Assembly: GCA_963691655.1 (NCBI GenBank)
Contig: OY829327.1
Span: 65,422,079 to 65,486,078, forward strand
Source: Toxonevra muliebris
Lineage: Eukaryota > Arthropoda > Insecta > Diptera > Pallopteridae
DNA length: 64,000 bases
Direction of reading: 5' to 3'
Shown: one piece after another, positions 23,952-33,748 of the stretch
Layout: each line of letters begins with the position of its first letter
How positions within the stretch are numbered: position 1 is the stretch's first letter
Program-made: the position numbers and the translations under genes
The notes under the pieces: generated by a model
Told to the model about the DNA's origin: nothing
The model's database searches: none
Seen by the model: only the letters and a program-made list of their open reading frames with translations

Positions 23952-26482
23952 TGTTGTTGTAGCGACTGTGGGGCAGGTTGCATTTGATAGAAAATAGAGA
24001 GAAAAGACAAACACAAAGATTAGAAGTTTGAACCTAAATCCAGTCCTAAGAAACGGGCTACCGTTTCCGGTTCCGTCCACAGTGATGTTGGTGTGAGAGC
24101 TGTAGGATCGGCCGGGCAATTCAATAAGTGAGGTGTGTCATGCGGACTGTTACCACACTTCGGACATGCATCAGCTATTTCAGGGTTTAACATCGAGAGG
24201 TAGGAATATAGGACCCTTAGACACTCCCGAGCGAAGCTGCGATAGGGTAGCACGGGTGGTTTTGGGCAGAGAGCGCTCTGTATTACAGATGGGGGGAGGG
24301 ATGTCGTTCAGTACGTGGTTCTGTCTGTATTTTGTAAGTGCGTTCTGTACAGTGTTGTCACTTTTTGAGCTTATGACTTCCAGGGCTGTGGGGGGTCACG
24401 ACAGGTCACAAATAAATTCCTGGATGTTAGCCAGTTCGTCACGGAGATCGTGTCGAACAGCTCGGTCATGAACATGTGACTGACCCGGATGATCTGCACA
24501 GAGGCAACCAGTCACGAACTGCCGAGTGAGCAGCTCGCAGTGAGTCTTTACTGGTAAGATCTCTGTCTCAATGTGAAGGTGATCCGGGTGAGTCATAAGG
24601 TGACAACCAGTGACGACACGCAATGCGGAGTTTTGAGCGGCCTGAAGGTTCCGCCATTGCGTGTCACTGATACTTGGGGTCCAGACAGGACCTGCGTAAT
24701 TTAATACAGGACGACCAATGGCCTTATAGGTCGTGTTTAGGGTCTCCTTGTTCTTTCCCCAAGTACTCCCTGATAGTGCCTTCATTATTCTATTTCTCCC
24801 CCTCAACTTCTGGGCTGTGATCTCAGCATGTTTGGAGAAAACGAAGAGGCTATCAAAGGTCACTCCTAAGATTTTGGGGTTGTTTGTCGTGGGTATCAAG
24901 GTGTCTCCTAACATTACTCCAAGATTTGTAGACACCTCCTTTGTCCAGGTTGTGAACAATGTTGCCGTTGACTTCCCAGCCAAGAGAGCCAGGTTGCGGT
25001 CCGTGAGGAACTGCGAAAGGACTGGCAAGTAATTGTTCATCCTTTCAGTCAGTTCACTCACGTCCCTGCCTGTAGTTATCAGGGTGCAGTCATCGGCGTA
25101 GGAGACAATCTTTATGTCGGGGGGAGGAGTCGGGATGCTGGAGACATAGTGGTTGAAGAAAAGCGGAGAGAGCACACCACCTTGGGGTACTCCCTGTTTC
25201 AGTTTACGATAACTGCTCTTCAAACCTCTGAACTCCACACATGACTGCCTACCCGACATATAGATCGTCAGCCAACGTTTCATTGTGTTTGGCAAGGAGG
25301 TGTTTTACAGATCTCGGAGTAGTGCAGCATGGTTTACCGTGTCAAACGCTTTGGCGAGATCTAGCGCTACTACTATGGACCGATGATGAGGGCGCTTACT
25401 GTTTAAACCCTCGGAAATTTGTGTGGTTAACTCGCACAAAGCGGTTGTGGTGTTGAATCCTTGGCGGAAACCATGCTGGTGGTTTGCCAATCGTATGTGC
25501 CTTTTGAGGAAAGGGAGAAGAGTACTTCAAGTATTCCCGATAGGCGATAGAAGCGTGATTGGCCGGTAGGAGGCACCTTGATTTGCTGGTTTTCCCGGCT
25601 TGGTGATGGGGATAATCCTGTCAGTCTTCCAGATGTCAGGAATGTCTAACGCGGAGACGCTTAGGTTGAAGAGCGCCGTCAGATAGGCCAAGCCATATGG
25701 TCCCATGTGCTTCAGCATGACTGTGGCCAGAGCGTCAGGCCCTAAGGCTTTAGATGGCTTGGCGGCTTTGACCGCGTCTTCAGCCTCGTCAACGGTGAAC
25801 TCTATTTCACCTGATTGACATTCAAGCCTTCGCATGTCCCTGATAATTTTGCGTCTGTGCCGAGTCACTTTTAGTTGGATGCTCCGTGAATTGCCGATTG
25901 AAGGAGATCGCACACTTTTTGGGATTAGAGATGTGGATGTCCCGGAATGCAATTGAGGTGCGATCGTTCCTTCTCATCGGATTCGAAAGAGTCTTGATAG
26001 TTTCCCATAACTTGTTTGTGGTGAGGTCGGATTCTTCAAGGTGTTTGAGCCAGGTGGTTCGGCGATGCTCGTTAACGAGCGCTTCGATTTCTCGACTAAG
26101 CTCAGGGATCCTAGGATTGCTTGGGTCGAGTCTTCTGAGCTCGTCTCACTCGTTGGCGATTCTGTAGGCACTTGAAGGGAAGTTTGAGCGCATGTTGGGT
26201 ATCCTACCAGCAGGTATGGATCTTTTGCCAGCTTTGATCAGAATATTCCGCAGCATGAGTTCTCCTTTTCGGACATTTGTGGGTGGTACGAGGCCTGCAA
26301 AGGCGTTCTCTGTCCAGTTTGTAAAGTTCGTCCATTCGGCCCTATTAAAATTTACAAACGTGCGCTTTTCGGACACAATGAAGTCGGGTAGCGAGGATAT
26401 GCCAATCGTCACTGGGATGTGTACTGAATTTAGGGCCACATCCGCATTTCAAGTGGCAACCCCTAGCAGAGCCGGGCTTACA
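23952..26482 (-). mobile_element. 5'-truncated Jockey-type non-LTR retrotransposon
   Basis: Inserted in the mariner with a 14-bp target duplication (TGGAAAAAGGTTGT at 23938-23951, TGGGAAAAGGTTGT at 26483-26496, one mismatch). Its 3' end is an (ACA)n-like tail, on the plus strand TTGTTGTTGT just inside 23952. The 5' end begins within the endonuclease C terminus, so truncation during reverse transcription is likely. Length 2.53 kb. Confidence 0.9.
24020..26440 (-). pseudogene. Jockey-type reverse transcriptase, broken
   Basis: Read on the minus strand: an endonuclease tail and linker (26440-25970), then RT with G-P-D-A-L-A, I-P-I-T-K-P-G-K, Y-R-P-I-T-L-L-S, F-R-Q-G-F-N-T-T-T-A-L, L-D-L-A-K-A-F-D, G-V-P-Q-G-G-V-L-S-P and the catalytic S-Y-A-D-D (YADD codons 25089-25100). 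The C-terminal tail C-P-K-C-G-N-S-P-H-D-T-P-H-L-L-N-C is a zinc-binding end seen in Jockey-group LINEs. Frameshifts near 25970, 25530 and 25300 separate the pieces. Confidence 0.88.
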
Positions 26483-27653
26483 TGGGAAAAGGTTGTGGCT
26501 AACGATGGACAATACTTTAAAGAATAAATTTATAATCACTTTTTCACAATAAGTGTCCAAATTACGAAAAAACGAGTTTACACATTCATACTCGCAATAC
26601 GTCTTAAAATTATTAAACATTTTCAAAAAAATCCAAATTGGTCCAACTAAAAATTGGCCAAAAATTTGAAGGTCTGCCGTCAAACTGTTTCCAATGTTAT
26701 TAAACAGTTTCAGGAGAATTTGACCATCGACAGGAAATCTGGTTCGGGAAGAAAACAAGGACCACATGATATTGGGAAAGCCAAGCTGCCCGGTTAGCCC
26801 AGTGCTCTGACTATTTGGTGCGAATAGTTAAAGCCAATGCAGGTTTGAAAACATACAAAGTCCAAAAAGTTCCACACAGGAATGCTGCAAAAAATTTAGA
26901 CGCCAAAAGTAGGGCTCGAAAATTAAAATCGAATTTCATACAAAAATATTCATGTTGTATAACGGACGACGAAACTTATGTACTGGCAGATTTTACGCAG
27001 CTTCCGGGTCAAAATTTATATGTTGCTAATGCTCGAGGAAATGTCGAAGAACAATTTAAAATCCAAAAGCAGACAAAATTTCCTAAAAAATTTCTGGTAT
27101 GGCAAGCTATATACAGTTGCGGCAAAAGAAGCAAGTCATTTGTTACAGTGGGCTCTATAAATACCGAAATATACTTCAAAGAATGTTTGAAAAAAGAGAG
27201 CACAATGTGTCCACATATTTTTGTCCCGATTTGGCATCATGTCACTACGGCAAGAAAGCTCTGGAGTGGTACCAAAGTAATAAAACAGTTTTTGTACCAA
27301 GAAAGGCCAATCCTCCAAATTGTCCGGAGCTAAGACCAGTGGAGAGATATTGGGCTCTTGTAAAAAGAAACTTAAAGAGCACAAAAAAGGGTGTCCCAAA
27401 ATATCAAAGATTTTAAAAGGAGATGGACAAACTGTTCCAAAAAGGTGTCTGAAACAACTTTCAAATCTCTAATGGAAGGCTTTCCAAAAAAGGTCCACGA
27501 GTTCATAAATAGTGGTTAGAACTATAAAAGTTATGTTTTTCTGTAATTTGTAAAATATTATCAATTAAATAAAAAAAATCAAAACTCTAAGGTCAACCGT
27601 TTAAAAATTATTGAATTTTATATATGTTAAGATTTTTTCGATCTCCCTCCTTA

Positions 27654-29160
27654 TAGAAGATAGATGTGCATGAATGCATTCATCCACAGTTATAAGCCAT
27701 TCACAGAAAAATTAATACTGAGATAACACTACACACCAAATAGATGAAGAAATGCATGATTCGTTCAATAGTATTGTGCTTGTCGTGTGCGTACGATCGC
27801 TACTGTTCCCGAAATGCTAGCAAAGGCAACGAAATGTTAGCAAACTGGTGGGAAGTGACAACGAATGTGCGAACTGTTGCTGTTGCCTTCAATATAATAT
27901 TCAGTATATTTCTTTTAAAAACTAAATAAAATAAAACTAAATAAAATCAAAAAATTTTAAGAATGGTATTCAGAGATGGCACGCTAACTGGACTGCTTGA
28001 AAATTCAATATTTTCTTATATTTTTAGCAGACTATGAAAATTAAATCCAAGCGTTAATTTTTCAAAGCCTTGACTACTTTGTTCATGTCTAGTTTATTTC
28101 AAGAAATGTATTACAGGCTAAATGAACGTATGTAGTCATCACAACAACAGTGTATATAGGGACGGGCAAATCACACGGCCATTTTGGAATCCTCCACGAT
28201 TCCTCATCGGTGATCTTAGTGTTAGTTCTTAGTCTTTCAATATCCTATATAAGCTACTAATATTTGAAATCGTAACCCAGAATTACAGATTATTCAAATT
28301 AATTTCAAATATCATCCCTGAATAGAGATATTGAAAGAAACTACCACTACCGTTCTATATACTTATTTGTTGTTGTGTTTTCTCATTGTTACTAGTTCGG
28401 TATTGAAATTTTAGTACATGAGTGTGTGTTTGTAGAAAAATGATTCTAGGGCCCCATTCAAACAATTTAATATATTTTTAGTATATTTTCATTATTTGCA
28501 ATTTGTAAAATACAAAATTGTTTAACTTCATTCATTATGTTTTCTTTTAAGAAAGAGTTAGTCGAAGGGTACAAAAAAGAAGTTGATTGGCGGTAAATGC
28601 TCAAATTTAAAATCCATTTCAACTTTTTGTATAATAATAGTTTTTAAGTTTTGTACTACTAAACTGTCTGCATTTAGAGTGTTTATTAACAAACATAAAT
28701 AACACTATTCTACAAATTTACAAAAACTTTCACCACAACGAATGACGATAACATTTTCTATAGTAAAATTTTCCTTAGAATCCGAATATCCTAATGATTT
28801 TTTTTGATTGGCCCCAATTTTCCATGTAAATGGCAAAATTCAAAAAAGTGCTCTGTTGAGAGCACACACTTCACATAAATGCCTCTCAAAACTTTAATTT
28901 TCAGCTAATGAATTTAAAGCTAATCGGCGACTCCAAAAAAAACTTCTAACTACATATTTTATTCGGGAGTCAAATATATTATCCAATAATTGCAATCAAA
29001 AATTATTATTCATTTGTGACTTATATCCTCAATTGATTGCATTTTTTACAGCTCTGTTATAAAGCACCTTAATACATTTTGTAGGTGAGATGAACTCAAT
29101 AAATCCTGAATATTAAACTATAGTAGAACAATTGTTGCAAACATTTGTTCATTGTATTGA
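27654..29160 (+). other. HEATR5 intron sequence without a gene
   Basis: AT-rich. A short motif containing AATGAACGTATGTAGTCATC near 28121 has a relative near 29417 (AATGAACAAATGTAGTCATC), so old repeat copies are likely. No coding potential is recognised. Confidence 0.4.
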
Positions 29161-29166
29161 AGCTTG

Positions 29167-29283
29167 GGGGCCGTTCACATATTACGTAACGTAGGTTTTT
29201 GACTAATTTCGACCCCTCCACCCCTGGTCGTAACGCAACGTAACAAAACGCACCAGCCCCTCCCCCTAGTAACGTAACAAAAT
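29167..29283. repeat. ACGTAAC-type dispersed insect repeat, copy 2
   Basis: Begins GGGGGCCGTTCACATATTAC then GTAACG, followed by a C-rich core and GGTCGTAACGCAACGTAAC, then AGTAACGTAAC. It is the best preserved of the three copies in the window. Confidence 0.6.
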
Positions 29284-29908
29284 TCTTTTCGCTATTTAAA
29301 GCCCTTCATATAGTTTACATCCTTAATATAGCTTACAGAATATTCAAATATTAATTGCTTAATGCTTTCTACATTAATAACATTAGCTTACTTGAAATTA
29401 TATATCAACAGGCTTAATGAACAAATGTAGTCATCTCAACAGCAATGTTCAGCAACTTATTGTAGAATTTTCTGTAGAATACTTTTTTTGGAACATATCA
29501 ACCCTTTAGTGCCTACCGTTATGGGTCTTTTTTGCCCTTTACAAAAGTTATATTTTTGATCCATTGCGAGGGTTGATAGAGAGTTAATATGTTGCCGATG
29601 AAATTTCACTGAACAACAAAAATCTCTAAACTTGGTTTTAGTAAAAATAAACCCAAATTCCAAAAATGTTAAATTTTCACCTTTTATACGCAGTGAACTA
29701 GTGTGTCCTTAAAAGTATTTTCTAAACTAAAAATATAGTTTATATTGCAAAACAAACATTAGATAATTAAATTATTCAATGGAGTAATAATAATATGCGA
29801 GAAAATGCGTAATTTGGGGAATTTATTTGCCATTCAACAACGAAATACCTTTTTCTTATATCTGTTAGAATAGCAATCACTTTCAAATCACAAAAAATGC
29901 GCCATTTA

Positions 29909-30165
29909 TTATTCATATTTAATTCTTTCCAAAATTAATCTCAACAGTTCATAGTTTTCTTTCATGCCGTTTCCATATGCTATCGGATTCAATGCTTTGG
30001 TGTCATCAAAGTAAAGAAGCAAGGCTTTTAAGCTGATTTTAGATGAGTCAATAAATAGACGCCTTTCATCAGCGGAATATTGTATACTCATTTCTGTCAT
30101 TAAACTTTCAATATCATTACAATAAACAAATGAGTTATCCTCATTAGCAGTAAACTATGTCATAA
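29909..30165 (-). pseudogene. Fragment of an unnamed multicopy arthropod protein family
   Basis: The minus strand reads N-S-F-V-Y-C-N-D-I, then S-A-D-E-R-R-L-F-I-D-S-S-K, then Y-E-L-L-R-L-I-L-E-R-I-K-Y and stops. From memory, the string W-R-L-F-I-D-S-S-K-x-S-L-K and a nearby V-Y-C-x-D recur in a large family of uncharacterised, repetitive proteins of arthropods and cnidarians. A downstream part of the same family lies at 63176-63877. It is truncated on both sides and not a live gene. Confidence 0.6.
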
Positions 30166-30630
30166 ATGATAATTGGGATCTTCGGTAACTGGAAACATTA
30201 CCCCATGTTCTAACAAATTCAGAGACTTTAAATCTGCTACCAAAATTTACGCTTTTGCTTTAGATAGTTCCAGTTTTCGGGCAAAAACCAGGTATCAGAA
30301 ATATTTTTTTTAGATTTTTATATAAAACTTAATATGCGCAATAATTTTTCCATGGCCACAGTATCAGCCGTGATTGAAATTCGATTTTCTTAAAAATCTT
30401 ACCCACTTTCATCGATATCTTTTGAATCAATTAACCAATTGAAAATTCAATGAAATTAGTTTGCAGCCTTAATATCTTTCATTTGTTATCAAGAACGAAC
30501 GGACATTTCCACCTCGAAATATGATTTTTAAATTGTAAAAGAGTTAGAAAAATGAAAAATCTAATCTATTTAAAAAATTTTAGACTTGATTTTCGAATTC
30601 AGCGGGATAAAATCCATAAAAAAGCAACCT
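30166..30630 (+). other. HEATR5 intron sequence without a gene
   Basis: AT-rich. I see nothing specific. Confidence 0.4.
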
Positions 30631-31165
30631 CTCCTCAAATGTACATTAGATGGCTTATTTGCTAAAGTATTTCAGATCTTCCTTGCGACAGCAGAATATG
30701 AAAATAACGTGCTAAAAACCAAAGAAAATGAAAAAAAAATTAAATTTGCGAAAACTGGAAGCGCTACTCCGAAAAGCGCGATTTAAAAGGATGTTTTACA
30801 ATGGGTTTGGGATCTTGTATGGAAAAAACATTTATCTTGCACAATAAAAGAATTTCAGATATCTATTCCTATGTAAACGAAAAGAAAGCCAGCCCTAGAG
30901 ACCATTTGGCACTTTTTTATGAATTTTCAAATTCACCAGTTAGGAACTTCCAGATAACGGTAATTTTTTAAAAATTAAAGTACGTAAAATTGTAGGTAAT
31001 TTAATTAAGTTTATTAAAAACACAAAACGAGTTATATTTGAACTAGTAAATTAACTTTTAGTAAACCCATGTCGAGTACAATCAAGTTTACCTTTGACAA
31101 AAGTCTTCAAAAAATTGCACGAAAAAACAAAGTAGGCATTGAAAAAAATTACCTTATCGTGTAAA
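30631..31165 (+). repeat. Dispersed ~0.5-kb repeat, copy 2
   Basis: Direct-orientation relative of 7310-7780, sharing the same ordered landmarks (AAGTATTTCAGATCTTCC, GACAGCAGAATATGAAAATA, TTTACAATGGGTTTGGGATCT-like block, CATTTGGCACTTTTTTATG) but with an extra ~60 bp near its right end. It most likely derives from an old transposon. Confidence 0.6.
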
Positions 31166-31549
31166 TTTGTAATCTTTATTTACGTCCGCCAATTACAGTA
31201 TTATATGTACAGGTTTTCCATGTACAACATGGCACTCGTAGAGCACGATTTCGCTCCAACACGATTTGTCAATAGCGAAAATCCCCATTTAACACAATGC
31301 TACTACACCACGATTTCCTGCCACAATTAGTGAAAATAATTTAGAAATTAGAAACGCTTTTTGAATTTGTTAATAAGCTATTTAACTAAAACTCAAATTT
31401 TTTCTTTAAACGTTCCAATAAATTTCCTTGTTAAGTACTTATTATTAAAATTTGTTTATATAAAATCAATCTACTTTCGGTTTTTTTAGTTTTTACAACC
31501 GAAAATAAAAACTTTAATTTGTTTATAAAAGGATGAAAATGTATCAAAC
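31166..31549 (+). other. HEATR5 intron sequence without a gene
   Basis: AT-rich. No gene or recognised repeat. Confidence 0.4.
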
Positions 31550-31853
31550 CGTACTACTACTACTATTATGCCACAACAGCCCCTGGAGGGCCAAGGCCGA
31601 GCCTTTCGCATCCATTCATGTTGTGTGACTTATATTTATACAAGAATAGAAGAGACTTACAGTTTTATGCCAAGTCCGAACGGCAAAGTGAAAAGCTTTT
31701 CATAGGCATTTTTTTACTCTTGGAGGTTTGTCATTGCCGGCCAAGAGGTGGTGCCGTCTAGAACAATTTTTATTTTCTATCTTTGATTTTTGAGAAAGAT
31801 ATGAACCCGGGTACCTCTGCGTACTAACCACTAGGCTACGACGACCACTCAAT
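31550..31853 (-). mobile_element. tRNA-headed SINE
   Basis: On the minus strand the 5' end reads GTAGCCTAGTGGTTAGTACG (A-box-like) then CGGGTTCATATC (B-box-like), a tRNA-derived polymerase III promoter. The body contains GCCGTTCGGACTTGGCATA then AAACTGTAAGTC. The 3' end is a (TAG)n run at ~31555-31568 on the plus strand. The core motif is shared with the SINE at 41249. Confidence 0.75.
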
Positions 31854-32106
31854 TAAACCGTACAAAAATATACATGAGGCAAATAAATGCCCCTGAATGT
31901 GATAACTCGAACGAACACTTACCCCAAAAAGTTGTTTTTTAAACTCTTAACTCATAACCCTGTTTTTTGTACTACTTTCTTGTCCCGTATAATACGATTT
32001 CGTATATAACACGGCAAATTTCTAAATTCTTGGAACCTAACTCCGCTTTTTATACTGCTTCCTTGTTCTATATAACACGAATTCGCACAACACGATGTTT
32101 TTTTTC

Positions 32107-32195
32107 AATTACGTAACGCAATTGATGACCCCTTCTTCCCCCATGTAACACTTCTTAATAAACTTTACGGGCGTTCCGTAATATGTGAACGGTCC
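32107..32195. repeat. ACGTAAC-type dispersed insect repeat, copy 3
   Basis: Left end ATTACGTAACGCAATTGATG, C-rich centre, right end TTCCGTAATATGTGAACGGT. The right end is the inverted form of the left end seen at 29167, so the complete element is palindromic at its termini. Confidence 0.6.
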
Positions 32196-32625
32196 CTTAT
32201 CACGATTCTACCAGTAGATACTTATCCATACTATGTTGGAGAGCATCCCAGGCGAGTTAAAGGGTATAAAATGTATAGCACTTTTTACTCAACTTTCAAG
32301 TCAATTAATCCTATGCTACAATTATTGGTTTATCTTAGGACTTTCAATCGAGATCAGGTTTGCAAATCAAGCAGATTAGTGTAAGACACCGAATTTGTGA
32401 TCAGAGGCTAACTTTACTTTACTAACAATTTACTTTTTTTTGTATTCGTAATTTGAAACTTACCATATAGCTCGTGTCACTATAGTTTTTTGCACACAGT
32501 TGTATATACAAAAACTTGATTATATAAATTCAAAACAAAATTTACATACATTATTACTCATCACTTTTTCAATGTTATATTTTGTTACACAGATACTTAC
32601 ATATAAATTATTATCTCTTCTGCAG
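32196..32625 (+). other. End of 12.5-kb HEATR5 intron
   Basis: No gene. The acceptor is TCTTCTGCAG at 32616-32625. Confidence 0.6.
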
Positions 32626-32951
32626 GAATTCAAATGCTTACGCTGCTCGTGCCCGTGCTTATCAAATATTTGGCTGAACCAACCAAACTTCGTACTCTCC
32701 CAAAATATCAACGTCAATTGCACGAACAATCTTTGCAATGGTTACAAAAGATTGGACTGAAATATCGGCAAGAATTCAAAACTCTTATGGGGCAAACATT
32801 AGAGTTACGTAAAAAACTTGAAGCAGCATTACGGAATCATCAACAGTCAATTAATATTGCTAAAGCTAACGAAATGCAGAATCGCGCTGGGGCAGCGAAG
32901 CCCCAAAAACCAACAATTAAATTGAAAACCGACTTTAGCAATTTTCAATAA
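32626..32951 (+). CDS. HEATR5B: HEATR5/HEATR5B, last coding exon
   Basis: The phase-1 join to 20165 gives P-Q-N-R-I-Q-M-L-T-L-L-V-P-V-L. The C-terminal domain continues L-H-E-Q-S-L-Q-W-L-Q-K-I-G and F-K-T-L-M-G-Q-T-L-E-L, then a basic helix. It ends P-T-I-K-L-K-T-D-F-S-N-F-Q and TAA at 32949. The terminal I-x-L-K-T-x-F motif is typical of HEATR5B proteins and supports an intact 3' end. The next gene downstream (SNAPC4) runs toward it from 25 kb away. Confidence 0.96.
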
Positions 32952-32975
32952 ATCAAAACGACAAAAGCAATTTAG

Positions 32976-32981
32976 AATAAA
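32976..32981 (+). terminator. Polyadenylation signal for HEATR5
   Basis: AATAAA 25 bases after the stop codon. Further AATAAA copies occur near 33147 and 33198, so the 3' UTR could be short or about 250 bases long. Confidence 0.55.
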
Positions 32982-33639
32982 ATATTACAATGTTACGCTT
33001 TGGCATTATGCTACGAATAAGACAGCGAAGGAAATTAAATTTTCTCTGATGAGTCCTGATGTGATTTTTATTAGCGGCGGCAATGAAACAATTATCGTTT
33101 ATTTTCAGCTTTTGTTTTTATCATAATTTTAATTAAGTTTAATAACAATAAACATATAAAATAAGGTATATTGTTTTTTTTTTTTAATTATAGAGTCAAT
33201 AAATAAATCCAGTGCAGTTAATGTTTCGCTAAAAATATTCCATAGAACATGAGAGAAGTTTGATGCATCTCATAGATATTTTTGAAGCGATTTTATGGAT
33301 GTCTGATTTTAAGAAAAACTAGGTTAAAAACATGAGTTTTTGAACACCTATGAAAAATAGCAGGGATCTGCCTTTACTTTGGTGAATAAATTTTTTGATC
33401 GATGATTAAATAATAAAAAACAACTAGTCGGTAAGGTCCCAGTAATTGGGGCTTTTTTTTTGCTCAAGAAATCTCTTTATGAAATATCAAAAAAGAACCA
33501 AACTACTCGTTGAGAGTATTTTCGGCGAACACCATGAAATTGTTGTTGCACCGAACACAAGGAGAGAGTATGTACTCACTCTCAATAAAAAACTTAAAAA
33601 ACATTTATTTTATTCATTTCTATAATTTTAATACATTAG
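32982..33639 (+). other. HEATR5 3' flank
   Basis: AT-rich with several AATAAA hexamers and a T-run near 33174-33184. Possible 3' UTR and then spacer. No gene. Confidence 0.4.
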
Positions 33640-33748
33640 CAATATGCAAATATTTATTGCATATCGTATATATTTGTTGTTGGAATAGTAGAAATATTTT
33701 GCATTTGCAATAATGGAAGACCATTTGCACCAAATTGTGAATAGGGCT
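33640..33748. mobile_element. MITE, partial copy of the 9857 family
   Basis: Shares ATATATTTGTTGTTG, ATATTTTGCAT, TTGCACCAAAT and the terminal GTGAATAGGGCT with 9857-9984. Its left end is not clear. Confidence 0.5.

Larger units (their letters stand above)
22942..26527 (+). pseudogene. mariner transposase (D,D34D), inactive
   Basis: Starts M-S-N-F-V-P-T-K-E-H-L-R. The N-terminal helix-turn-helix pair and linker W-V-P-Y-E-L lead to the catalytic core, with the first Asp in V-T-G-D-E-K-W (codon 23407). The second Asp position now reads N (AAC at 23686, in H-N-N-A-R-P-H), preceded by a TAG at 23680. The third Asp is in A-P-S-D-Y-H-L-F (23791). There are 34 residues between positions two and three. 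The C terminus is carried past the LINE as K-V-V-A-N-D-G-Q-Y-F-K-E and a stop at 26525. One stop, loss of a catalytic Asp and a 2.5-kb insertion make it dead. Confidence 0.93.
22769..26597 (+). mobile_element. mariner element, complete ends, interrupted by a LINE
   Basis: The 25-bp terminal inverted repeats (22769-22793 and 26573-26597) begin TTGGGAGTATGAATG / TTGCGAGTATGAATG and differ at two positions. Each is flanked by TA (22767-22768 and 26598-26599), the standard mariner target duplication. Without the LINE the element is about 1.28 kb, the usual full length. Confidence 0.92.
22748..27519 (+). pseudogene. DD37E transposase, split by mariner insertion
   Basis: The frame starts M-S-E-E-K-K-V at 22748 and resumes at 26600 as R-L-K-I-I-K-H-F-Q, exactly across the TA where mariner landed. 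A helix-turn-helix follows (L-A-K-N-L-K-V, Q-T-V-S-N-V-I-K). The catalytic region has T-D-D-E-T-Y, F-C-P-D-L-A-S-C-H-Y-G and C-P-E-L-R-P-V-E-R-Y-W. The second Asp and the Glu are separated by 37 residues, hence DD37E, a group first reported from mosquitoes. Damage: a stop early in the HTH (S-N-stop-K), a frameshift near 27180-27230, another near the C terminus, and the nested insertion. Confidence 0.85.
22591..27653 (+). mobile_element. DD37E (Tc1/mariner superfamily) element, host of a nested mariner
   Basis: The terminal inverted repeats share AAGGAG, then GA, then GAAAAAATCT and AACA. The left copy is at ~22593-22618 and the right copy ends at ~27651, with TA at both outer edges. Removing the mariner at 22769-26597 leaves about 1.23 kb, a normal size for this superfamily. 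The transposase frame starts at 22748. Confidence 0.85.

Noticed and set aside
26192..26527. 111-codon plus-strand frame as a gene
   Set aside because: It is antisense LINE sequence fused to the last codons of the mariner transposase across the insertion point.
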